Assembly (NCBI RefSeq): GCF_034090345.1
Contig: NZ_JAXDSS010000034.1
Coordinates: 1 to 24,356 of the forward strand
Length of the DNA: 24,356 nt
Source: Peptoniphilus sp034090345
GTDB taxonomy: Bacteria > Bacillota > Clostridia > Tissierellales > Peptoniphilaceae
Direction of reading: 5' to 3'
Shown in pieces: positions 8,658 to 15,770 of this stretch. The notes under the pieces were generated by a model that was given only the letters and a program-made list of their open reading frames with translations, ran no database searches and had not been told where the DNA came from. The position numbers were made by a program, and so were the translations under genes. Position 1 is the first letter of the stretch, and the number at the start of each line of letters is the position of its first letter.

Positions 8658-9130
8658 ATGAAACAATTAACTGGAGCATTAAAAAAATTCAGTTATATCT
8701 AGGAGGAGCTAGTACAACTATATTTTTTATAGCAATATTACTTCAAATTATTTCTAGATATACAAAAATAACAGTAGTTTGGACTGGAGAAGTAGCAACT
8801 TATTCTTTCATATGGTCAATAATGATGGGAGCTGGATATATGGTTTCAGAAGATAAACACTTTTCATTTGAAATGTTATTAGACAAACTATCTGGTAAAA
8901 AGAAAGAATACTTAAATATTTTTATAAAATTAAATATTTTATTTTTTGGAGCAGCAATATTTTATTATGGAGCAATTATAACTAAACAATTTTGGAATTA
9001 TAGACTTACTTCACTTAATTTTGTAAAAATGGGATATATGTGGATTTCACTGCCGATATTAGGGTTTAGTATAATAGTCTATTCTCTAGAACATATTTTA
9101 CAGTCTATCAATAACATTAGGGGGAATTGA
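8658..9130 (+). pseudogene. TRAP transporter small permease (DctQ/YiaM type), reading frame broken in a run of seven A
   Basis: This subunit links the receptor to the large permease, using four membrane helices. The expected start, ATG 8658 with AAAGGA upstream, reads only MKQLTGALKKFSYI before TAG at 8700-8702. The -1 frame continues from the A7 run (8681-8687) as KKIQLYLGGAS, a first membrane helix, then RYTKITVVWTGEVATYS, and on to the stop at 9128-9130. One extra A would join them into a normal protein of about 157 residues, closely parallel to the intact copy at 16847. No ATG, GTG or TTG exists in the downstream frame before 8822, and starting there would lose the first helix and the WTGE motif. 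It may be a true mutation, a homopolymer sequencing error, or frameshifting at A_AAA_AAA (zero-frame codons TTA AAA AAA). The neighbouring genes look intact. Confidence 0.8.
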
Positions 9131-9131
9131 G

Positions 9132-10424
9132 ATGATACAAGCTCTTTTAGTAGTATTATTTTTATTTTTAATATTTGTAGGAATTCCAATATCATTTGCA
9201 ATAGGAATAGTTGCGTTGTTTGGAGTTATAATGATACCTGATTTAGGTGGGATAGTAGTATTTATGCGAATGTTTACTGGTATGGATTCGTTTGTTCTAT
9301 TGGCAATACCGCTGTTTATTTTAGCTGCAAATATAATGAATCAAGGCTTGATTTCTGAAAAGCTAATAAAATTTTGTATTGCACTTGTAGGACATATTAG
9401 AGGTGGATTGGCTCATGCAAATATATTGGTATCAATGATTTTTGCTGGTGTTTCAGGTTCTTCTCAAGCAGATACTGCTGGAGTAGGGAAAATATTAATT
9501 CCACAAATGGAAAACAATGGCTATGATAAAGCTACATCTGTTGGAGTAACGGCAGCTTCTTCAACATTAGGAAGTATAATTCCTCCAAGTATAACTATGG
9601 TTGTGTATGCAGGTATAGCTAATGTTTCAACAAGTGGGTTATTTTTTGTCGGAATTTTACCAGGGATTTTGATAGGATTAATGATGATGGTAGTGGTATA
9701 TAAACAAGCTACAAAGAAAAATTTTGAACATAGTGAGAAGGTATCATTTAAGGATCAAGTACAATTATTTAAAGAAAGTTTTCCGGCATTACTAACACCA
9801 GTTATAATAATAGGTGGAATAGTAACAGGAACATATACTCCAACTGAAGCAGCAGCTTTTGCATCATTATATGCATTAGTTATAGGCCTTTTTTATTATA
9901 AAACAATAGTATTAAAAGATTTGCCGGAGATACTAATAGATACATTAAAATTAAGTTGTTTATCACTATTTGCATTATCTACTGCAAACGCATTAGGCGA
10001 ATTATTGGGATATTATGGAATATCATCTAAGATAGCAACTCTATTTAGTGGGGTAACAGGTGGTTCTACTGTATTTATGATAATGGTAATATTATTTTTC
10101 TTATTTATTGGTACATTTATGGATGCGGTACCAGCAATGGTTCTTTTTGTGCCAGTAATATTACCAACAGCTACTGCGATGGGTATAGACCCTATTCATT
10201 TAGGTATAGTAATTATAATAACACTTGCTTTAGGATTGGTTACTCCACCGTATGGATTATGTCTTTTGATAGCAGGTTCAATAGCTAATTTATCAATAGA
10301 AGAATCTTTTAAAGGAGTATTGCCATACTTTTTAGTATCATTATTAGTGTTGTTATTAATAGCATTCTTACCAGATGTATTTTTAGGTATACCTAAGGCA
10401 ATAAATCCAAGTATATTTATGTAG
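9132..10424 (+). CDS. TRAP transporter large permease (DctM/YiaN type)
   Basis: This is the ion-coupled channel subunit of the operon A importer. The 430 residues form about 12 hydrophobic segments. Family landmarks visible include an N-terminal GIPISFAIGIVALFG, GMDSFVLLAIPLFILAANIMN, FAGVSGSSQADTAGVGKILIPQM, a glycine/proline-rich SIIPPS motif, YTPTEAAAFA, and near the C-terminus LGLVTPPYGLCL. The ATG lies one base after the stop codon of the broken small-subunit frame, so translation is probably coupled to ribosomes reaching the end of that frame. If the small subunit is not made, expression of this gene may also suffer. A strong hairpin follows the gene. Confidence 0.95.
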   Translation: MIQALLVVLFLFLIFVGIPISFAIGIVALFGVIMIPDLGGIVVFMRMFTGMDSFVLLAIPLFILAANIMNQGLISEKLIKFCIALVGHIRGGLAHANILVSMIFAGVSGSSQADTAGVGKILIPQMENNGYDKATSVGVTAASSTLGSIIPPSITMVVYAGIANVSTSGLFFVGILPGILIGLMMMVVVYKQATKKNFEHSEKVSFKDQVQLFKESFPALLTPVIIIGGIVTGTYTPTEAAAFASLYALVIGLFYYKTIVLKDLPEILIDTLKLSCLSLFALSTANALGELLGYYGISSKIATLFSGVTGGSTVFMIMVILFFLFIGTFMDAVPAMVLFVPVILPTATAMGIDPIHLGIVIIITLALGLVTPPYGLCLLIAGSIANLSIEESFKGVLPYFLVSLLVLLLIAFLPDVFLGIPKAINPSIFM

Positions 10425-10451
10425 TCAATATATTCTATTTACAATAAAAAT

Positions 10452-10493
10452 AAAGGTAGTGTCTCAGTGAAAATAGGCTGAGATACTACCTTT
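10452..10493. terminator. Bidirectional terminator between operon A and ocd
   Basis: A 16-bp stem, AAAGGTAGTGTCTCAG (10452-10467) against CTGAGATACTACCTTT (10478-10493), has one G-T pair. Read on the minus strand it is followed by CTTTATTTTTATTG, a good T-rich tract for the ocd gene. On the plus strand the tail is weaker. Confidence 0.8.
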
Positions 10494-10581
10494 AAGCTAT
10501 TTCTACAGAAAAGTAAATTTACAGCTATTACTTAAATTAGCAAATAGTAAGCAAATTTATGCATTAGCAACATTAATATAA

Positions 10582-11604
10582 TTATTTAATTAAGCTATAT
10601 AAGTCTTTAGGATTATCAATAAGTGGGACTAAAACTTCTTCAGTACCAATATTATTGTCTTTAGCTAATTGATAAATCAATCTTAAAATGGAGAAGTCTT
10701 CAAGCGCAAATCCAACTGAGTCGAAGATTGTAATATCATCTTCTTTTCTATCAATACGTTTTTGAGATTTTATAACTTCAGCAATTTCAGTTACTTTAAA
10801 ATCATCTGACATATGTTGAATTTCGCCTTCTATTCTGCTTTGAGGTTCAAATTCTACATAAACATCCCCCATGAATAGAATATCAGATTCTAGTTCTGTC
10901 TTTCCTGGGCAATCTCCACCAACGCAGTTTATATGCATTCCCGGCTCTATCATATCTTTTGTAAGTATGATTGAGAATTTCTTGTCTGCTGTAACAGTTG
11001 TTACTATATCAACGCCCTTACAAGCTTCTTTTGTATTGCTACATTTAACCACTTTCAAATTTTTGTATTTAGAAAGGTTTGATATAAGTCTATCAGTTGC
11101 AGCTTCATCAACATCGTAACAATTTATTTCTTCTATGCCTAGTAATTTGTGGAAAGCTATAGCTTGGAAGTCGCTTTGACATCCATTACCTATAAGAGCC
11201 ATTTTTTTAGGATTTTCTTTTGCTAAATATTTTGCAGCCATAACTGAGTTAGTTGCAGTTCTTATAGCTGTAAGCAAAGTCATTTCACACAAAAGAAGAG
11301 GATATCCACTTGAAACTTCAGCCAATAAGCCTATAGCTACAACAGTAAGTAGATTATCTTTAGGATTGTCCGGATGACCATTTACATATTTGCAAGTAAA
11401 CGTTTCCTGATTGCCTACAGGCATTAATTCGTTTACGCCAACAGGAGAATGGTGTGTAGGTCTAGGAATTTTTGCAAAATCTTCCCAATTGCCATAGTCT
11501 TCTTCTAAATATGGAATAAGTTTTTCCATAATAGATTCAACCCCAACTTCCTTTATGTAGTTGGACATAGTTTCTAAGTCTATATATTTAGTTTTAATCT
11601 TCAA
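10582..11604 (-). CDS. ocd: Ornithine cyclodeaminase
   Basis: It converts L-ornithine to L-proline and ammonia using tightly bound NAD, in the cytoplasm. The 340 residues follow the characterised Pseudomonas putida enzyme along almost the whole length: VGVNELMPV, KYVNGHPDN with the substrate-binding Lys72, LLTAIRTATNSVMAAKYLA, the NAD motif ALIGNGCQSDFQA (136-148), VTTVTADK, CVGGDCPGKTELESD with the probable catalytic Asp231, FEPQSRIEGEIQ, and DSVGFALEDFSILR. The start is TTG at 11602-11604, with AGGAGA seven bases upstream. This is a closer match to true Ocd than to alanine dehydrogenase or mu-crystallin relatives. It diverges from the AraC regulator, which is its likely controller, and has no evident metabolic link to the flanking sugar-acid operons. 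Confidence 0.93.
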   Translation of the reverse strand: MKIKTKYIDLETMSNYIKEVGVESIMEKLIPYLEEDYGNWEDFAKIPRPTHHSPVGVNELMPVGNQETFTCKYVNGHPDNPKDNLLTVVAIGLLAEVSSGYPLLLCEMTLLTAIRTATNSVMAAKYLAKENPKKMALIGNGCQSDFQAIAFHKLLGIEEINCYDVDEAATDRLISNLSKYKNLKVVKCSNTKEACKGVDIVTTVTADKKFSIILTKDMIEPGMHINCVGGDCPGKTELESDILFMGDVYVEFEPQSRIEGEIQHMSDDFKVTEIAEVIKSQKRIDRKEDDITIFDSVGFALEDFSILRLIYQLAKDNNIGTEEVLVPLIDNPKDLYSLIK

Positions 11605-11664
11605 TTAAATCTCTCCTCTCAATATTTTAATTTTTGTGTTTGACTAAGCTTAATCTTTAAATTA

Positions 11665-11693
11665 AGAATAACAAAATGTATAATTAATATCAA
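11665..11693 (-). promoter_or_regulatory. Promoter of ocd
   Basis: On the minus strand TTGATA (plus positions 11688-11693), a 17-bp spacer and TATTCT (11665-11670) lead toward ocd. Just upstream of this promoter, TTATGT (11707-11712) and ACATAA (11720-11725) form an inverted repeat that could be an activator site. No clear promoter was recognised for the AraC gene in the same 209-bp divergent region. Confidence 0.55.
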
Positions 11694-11813
11694 TAGAATT
11701 AAACTCTTATGTGAATTTTACATAATTGTGAGTATAAATTGTCTTGTATTTTATTAAATAAAATATAAGATTATTATATAAATTTGTAATTAGCTATCTT
11801 AGGGTGTGATAAA

Positions 11814-13064
11814 GTGAGTAAGTCTTTTGATGAAAAATTTTCATTACAAACAAATCAATGTTCTCCGTATGATGTGACTTCAATATGCTCTTGTAATGTG
11901 GAACTTGTTTCAGAACCCACAGATGCCATTTTACATCAGCAATCAAGGTTTTGGATAATACTTGATGGCAAGGCGGAAATCAATATACAAGGCAGAATAT
12001 ATGATGTTGAGAAAAACTCTCTTGTTTTTATTTTGCCATATCAATACACGACAATAATAAAAGTAGAGAAACCATTAGTGTATTGTTTGGTTGTTTTCAA
12101 TTTTGAATTGTTTAATGAACTTATAAAAATACATATGAATTTTTACAATGAAGACATAAATTTGATTAAACTTATATCAGTTAGTAATATTGTGAATTGT
12201 GATGATAAAAAATTTGAGCAGGTAGTTAATATTTTTGAAAAATTAAAAGATGAGTTGGGTACAGAATCATTAAACTTTCAGGTTAAACCTAAAAATAATT
12301 TTACAGGAGTATATGTTAGTTCACAAATTTTAGAACTTATATCTTTCTTTTTAAGGCAGACTATGCAAAAGACAAAAAAAGAGTTAGAAAGTGAAGAAAA
12401 TTATAGTCACATAATCCAATATATCTACATGAATTTAAGGCAAAATATAACTTTAAAAGAGCTTTCTAAAATATTTTTTATGAGTCCTTCGAGTATAAGC
12501 AACTATATAATGAAGATGACGGGATATAATTATTCAGATTTAGTTTTTCAAATGAAGATTGCAAGAATACAAAATTTTTTGTTGTATACGGATATGACCT
12601 TAGATGAAATTTCAACTTTTTTAAGGTATGCAGATTCATCCTATGTATCAAAAGTATTTAATTCAAAAACAGATATAAATATAAGTGAATATAAGAAAAC
12701 TTATAAAAAGGTGAATACAATTTGTAAGATAAAGGAAAGTCCTGTTTCATATAAAATTGTTGATTATATATATAACAATTACGATTTAGATTTGAATATA
12801 AAAGATGTGGCTGATAAATTTGGCATAAGTGCATTGGAAATAAACTACCATTTAAAGTTTTTGGTGGAGAAGAACTTTAATTGTTTTTTGAATTATGTAA
12901 GAGTAAACAAATCAGTGCAAATGTTAATCGATACTGATAAATCTATTACAGAAATATCTGAAGAAGTTGGATATGACAATAGCAGGACATATAATAGAAA
13001 TTTTAAAAAATATTATCATACAAATCCAAGTGACTTTAGAGAGCGAGTAAAAAATAAAAATTAA
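11814..13064 (+). CDS. AraC family transcriptional regulator with two tandem HTH domains
   Basis: This is a DNA-binding regulator, probably acting on the divergent ocd gene. The start is GTG 11814, with AGGG at 11801-11804. The N-terminal third (about 1-130) resembles a cupin-like effector domain (FWIILDGKAEINIQGRIYDVEKNSLVFILPYQY). Two AraC-type DNA-binding regions follow. The first is at about 192-305 (YIYMNLRQNITLKELSKIFF, then MTLDEISTFLRYADSSYVSKVF). The second is at about 312-416 (YIYNNYDLDLNIKDVADKFG, then SITEISEEVGYDNSRTYNRNFKKYYHTNPSDFR). Ordinary members have one such region and about 280-300 residues; this one has 416. The C-terminal copy is closer to the canonical motif, while the first is degenerate in its second helix-turn-helix (ADSSYVSKVF). 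The effector is unknown; ornithine or a related amino acid is a guess. Confidence 0.85.
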   Translation: MSKSFDEKFSLQTNQCSPYDVTSICSCNVELVSEPTDAILHQQSRFWIILDGKAEINIQGRIYDVEKNSLVFILPYQYTTIIKVEKPLVYCLVVFNFELFNELIKIHMNFYNEDINLIKLISVSNIVNCDDKKFEQVVNIFEKLKDELGTESLNFQVKPKNNFTGVYVSSQILELISFFLRQTMQKTKKELESEENYSHIIQYIYMNLRQNITLKELSKIFFMSPSSISNYIMKMTGYNYSDLVFQMKIARIQNFLLYTDMTLDEISTFLRYADSSYVSKVFNSKTDINISEYKKTYKKVNTICKIKESPVSYKIVDYIYNNYDLDLNIKDVADKFGISALEINYHLKFLVEKNFNCFLNYVRVNKSVQMLIDTDKSITEISEEVGYDNSRTYNRNFKKYYHTNPSDFRERVKNKN

Positions 13065-13080
13065 ATATTTATAAAAGGGA

Positions 13081-13125
13081 AAAAGGTGTTTAGTCATTAT
13101 AACTTAATTTGACTAGACACCTTTT
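13081..13125. terminator. Bidirectional terminator shared by the convergent AraC and IclR genes
   Basis: AAAAGGTGTTTAGTCA (13081-13096) pairs with TGACTAGACACCTTTT (13110-13125), a 16-bp stem with one G-T pair. T-rich ends follow on both strands. It ends two bases from the IclR stop codon. Confidence 0.88.
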
Positions 13126-13126
13126 A

Positions 13127-13885
13127 TTAATTAAATACAAATCCCATTTGGGCAGATATTATCTCGGCTGAACGCAAGAGATCGTTTTTCAATCCGTATT
13201 TCATCTTATCTTTCATACGTTCTGTAGGTCCTGTTATAGATATAGCACCTTCAATTTTTCCGTTTAAGCCATATATAGTAGTACCGACACAGCAAATTCC
13301 ATCTTCATTTTCTTCATCGTCTAAGGCAATCTTTGTCCTTCTGGTTTCTTCTATTTCAGCTATGAATTTGTCGAAGCTACTATCTTTTGGTATCAAATTA
13401 GATTTTATAGAGTTATTAAATATTGAGTAGACTTCTTCGTTAGTCATATTTGAAAGGATTGCCTTACCAACAGACGTATTGACAAGCGGACCGCGGCGAC
13501 CGATTTTAGAACCCATGGTTATAGGGTTGTCAGCTTCAATTTTATTTATATAGACAACATAAATTCCATCTTGTATTACTAAATGAACAACTTCATTAAC
13601 TTTCTTACTAAGAAATTCTATTTCATTTTGTGAAACATGCAATAAATCTAAGTTTTGTAATTTAGATGAACCGACATTATACATTTTATAAGTAAGATTG
13701 TATTTATTATTTTCATATTGTTCAATATATCCCAATGCCAAAAGAGTGTTTAGAAATCTGTGCACTGTAGATTTATGTAATCCAACTTCATGTGCAAGCT
13801 CAGTTAACCCTATTCCATTAGGATATCTAGGGAAACTTTCAAGAATTTTAAAAGCACGTTCAATAGATTGTATTTTTTCTTCCAT
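13127..13885 (-). CDS. IclR family transcriptional regulator, KdgR-like by position
   Basis: This is a DNA-binding regulator with an N-terminal winged helix and a C-terminal effector-binding domain. With the start at ATG 13885 (AGGTGA five bases upstream) it has 252 residues. A GTG three codons earlier overlaps that site and is less likely. Residues about 5-60 carry the IclR HTH: SIERAFKILESF, GIGLTELAHEVGLHKSTVHRFLNTL. The effector domain shows PLVNTSVGKAILS and, near the C-terminus, GICCVGTTIYGLNGKIEGAISITGP, both typical. It diverges from kdgA-kdgK, whose promoter holds GTTTC-type repeats, so it probably represses operon B. The same repeats before operon A suggest a shared regulon. The likely effector is KDG or KDPG, as for KdgR; this is inferred from family knowledge. 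Confidence 0.9.
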   Translation of the reverse strand: MEEKIQSIERAFKILESFPRYPNGIGLTELAHEVGLHKSTVHRFLNTLLALGYIEQYENNKYNLTYKMYNVGSSKLQNLDLLHVSQNEIEFLSKKVNEVVHLVIQDGIYVVYINKIEADNPITMGSKIGRRGPLVNTSVGKAILSNMTNEEVYSIFNNSIKSNLIPKDSSFDKFIAEIEETRRTKIALDDEENEDGICCVGTTIYGLNGKIEGAISITGPTERMKDKMKYGLKNDLLRSAEIISAQMGFVFN

Positions 13886-13901
13886 AATAATCACCTATTT
13901 T

Positions 13902-13930
13902 ATTCTAACACTAAGGAATAATTAAATCAA
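13902..13930 (-). promoter_or_regulatory. Promoter of the IclR gene
   Basis: On the minus strand TTGATT (plus 13925-13930), a 17-bp spacer and TAGAAT (13902-13907) lie just before the gene. It is back to back with the kdgA promoter at 13955, leaving room for common control by the regulator itself. Confidence 0.6.
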
Positions 13931-13954
13931 AATTAAAAAAATATATTAATTCCG

Positions 13955-13983
13955 TTGACAGTAAAAACATTTTCATTTAAACT
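13955..13983 (+). promoter_or_regulatory. Promoter of operon B (kdgA onward)
   Basis: TTGACA (13955-13960), a 17-bp spacer and TAAACT (13978-13983). The block 13954-13986 is identical to 5330-5362 before operon A. Confidence 0.82.
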
Positions 13984-13987
13984 ATAT

Positions 13988-14022
13988 TTAGTTTCATAAA
14001 ACAGTATAGTGTTTCATAATAC
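13988..14022 (+). promoter_or_regulatory. Putative IclR/KdgR-type operator of operon B
   Basis: GTTTCATAAAAC (13991-14002) and GTTTCATAATAC (14011-14022) are direct repeats 20 bp apart, two helical turns. The first starts seven bases after the -10 box, exactly as before operon A. A regulator bound here would cover the transcription start, consistent with repression. The link to the adjacent IclR gene is inferred. Confidence 0.65.
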
Positions 14023-14042
14023 GGAATGAAAGGGAAGGTAAA

Positions 14043-14669
14043 ATGTCAAAATTAGAAACTTTAAGTAGAATAAAAGAAATTGGTATTGTAGCTGTAGTTA
14101 GAGCGAAAGATGCCAAAGAAGCTATAGAATTTTCTAAGGGTTGTATAGATGGCGGAGTAAATGCTATAGAGATAACATTTACAATACCAAATGCATTAGA
14201 AGTGTTTAGAGAATTAAGGGAAGAGTTACCTGAAGAAGTTATTCTTGGAGCAGGGACTGTATTAGACGTTACAACAGCAAGACTTGCAATAATGAATGGA
14301 GCGAAATTCATAGTTTCTCCAGCGTTTGACAAGGATGTTGCAGTTTTATGCAATCGATATCAAATACCTTACATTCCGGGGTGTGTAACTCCAACTGAAA
14401 TAGTTACAGCGCTTGAAATTGGTGTGGATGTTATAAAAGTATTCCCAGGCTCATTGACAGGACATAGCTACATAAAAGCTGTACACGGACCAATGCCATA
14501 TGTAAACCTAATGCCTACAGGTGGAGTAGATATAGACAATGTACAAGACTGGTTCAAGGCTGGAGTTTTCGCAGTTGGAGTTGGTTCAGCACTTGTAAAG
14601 GGAACTAGAGAAGAAATTACTGAAAAATCTAAACAGTATATAGCAAAAATACAAGAGGTGAGAAAATGA
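14043..14669 (+). CDS. kdgA: 2-keto-3-deoxy-6-phosphogluconate (KDPG) aldolase
   Basis: It cleaves KDPG to pyruvate and glyceraldehyde-3-phosphate. It is a class I aldolase of 208 residues, normal for the Eda/KdgA family. VAVVRAKD (Arg20) and AIEITFTIPNAL (Glu43) are near the N-terminus. GAGTVLD, FIVSPAFD, YIPGCVTPTEI and VIKVFPGS follow, the last with the Schiff-base Lys132 (Lys133 in E. coli Eda), and then MPTGGVDIDN. It also may cleave 4-hydroxy-2-oxoglutarate, as related enzymes do. The ATG is preceded by AGGGAAGG. It is the first gene of operon B and overlaps kdgK by four bases (ATGA), which indicates coupled translation. Confidence 0.95.
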   Translation: MSKLETLSRIKEIGIVAVVRAKDAKEAIEFSKGCIDGGVNAIEITFTIPNALEVFRELREELPEEVILGAGTVLDVTTARLAIMNGAKFIVSPAFDKDVAVLCNRYQIPYIPGCVTPTEIVTALEIGVDVIKVFPGSLTGHSYIKAVHGPMPYVNLMPTGGVDIDNVQDWFKAGVFAVGVGSALVKGTREEITEKSKQYIAKIQEVRK

Positions 14670-15688
14670 TTAAAGTAGTGACACTTGGAGAAATAATGTT
14701 AAGACTTTCAACACCGGGATTTGAAAGATTTGTGCAAGCAGAGAGCTTTGACGCTATATATGGTGGAGGAGAAGCAAACGTAGCAGTTTCACTTGCGAAT
14801 TATGGATTTGATACACACTTTGTTTCGAAATTACCAAAGCATGAAATTGGACAATCTGCAGTGAATGCTCTAAGAAGATATGGAGTTAACACTGACTATA
14901 TAGTTAGAGGCGGAGATAGAGTAGGAATTTACTATTCAGAAACAGGCGCATCAGCGAGACCTTCAAAAGTAATTTATGATAGAGCTAAGAGTGCCATAGC
15001 AGAAGCCAAAGTAGAAGATTTTGACTTTGAAGAAATATTTAAAGATTGTAAATGGTTTCATACATCAGGTATAACACCGGCTATATCTAAAAATGGAGCA
15101 GAGATAACAAAAGCAGCTATGAAAGCGGCTAAAGCAGCCGGAGCAACCCTGAGTATAGACTTAAACTATAGAAAGAAGCTGTGGACTCCTAAACAAGCTC
15201 AATCAGTAATGAGAGAGCTTATGGAATATGTAGATGTATGTATAGGAAATGAAGAAGATGCATCTCTATGCTTAGGATTCACTCCAAAGGGATTGGATGT
15301 AAACAGTGGTAAATTGGATGTGTCATCATACGAAACTATATTCAAAGAAATGATGGAAGAGTTTGGTTTTAAGTATGTAGTTAGTTCTTTGAGAGAATCT
15401 TATTCAGCATCAGACAATGGATGGAGTGCTGCAATATATGATGGAAAAGAATTCTACCACTCAAGAAAATACGACGTGAGAATTGTAGACAGAGTAGGTG
15501 GAGGAGATTCATTCGCAGCAGGACTTATAACAGGCTTATTGGATGGAAAATCAACTAAGGAAGCATTAGAATTTGCTGTTGCAGCATCAGCGCTTAAACA
15601 CACTATAAAGGGTGACTTTAACATGATGTCAAGAGAAGAAGTTGAAACTCTTGTTGGAGGAGATGCTTCAGGAAGGGTTCAAAGATAA
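14666..15688 (+). CDS. kdgK: 2-keto-3-deoxygluconate kinase (PfkB family)
   Basis: It phosphorylates KDG to KDPG with ATP, supplying the aldolase encoded just upstream. The 340 residues match the PfkB/ribokinase fold of KdgK. The N-terminal signature is TLGEIMLRLSTPGFERF, followed by the substrate-side GGGEANVAVSLANYG near residues 33-47. RVGIYYSETG is present, as is the C-terminal ATP-site motif DRVGGGDSFAAGL at about 274-286, which contains the catalytic Asp. The start overlaps the kdgA stop. A fructokinase or ribokinase role is possible for this fold, but the location beside kdgA and upstream of uxuA makes KDG the likely substrate. Confidence 0.92.
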   Translation: MIKVVTLGEIMLRLSTPGFERFVQAESFDAIYGGGEANVAVSLANYGFDTHFVSKLPKHEIGQSAVNALRRYGVNTDYIVRGGDRVGIYYSETGASARPSKVIYDRAKSAIAEAKVEDFDFEEIFKDCKWFHTSGITPAISKNGAEITKAAMKAAKAAGATLSIDLNYRKKLWTPKQAQSVMRELMEYVDVCIGNEEDASLCLGFTPKGLDVNSGKLDVSSYETIFKEMMEEFGFKYVVSSLRESYSASDNGWSAAIYDGKEFYHSRKYDVRIVDRVGGGDSFAAGLITGLLDGKSTKEALEFAVAASALKHTIKGDFNMMSREEVETLVGGDASGRVQR

Positions 15689-15770
15689 GAGAACAAAAAT
15701 CAATTTGATAATTTTACATTTTTAGAAAAATGAAAATTATAAATAAAAAGCAATCATAGGAGGCGTAAAA

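Noticed and set aside
8822..9130. Treating the 102-codon frame from ATG 8822 as a complete small gene
   Set aside because: It is the C-terminal two thirds of a TRAP small subunit. The missing first helix and W-T-E motif lie upstream in the same frame without a start codon, so the frameshifted gene 8658-9130 is the better description.
13994..14353. Open frame of 119 codons on the minus strand over the kdgA promoter and 5' half
   Set aside because: It is antisense to a clear kdgA, shows no family motif, and its composition follows from the kdgA codons.
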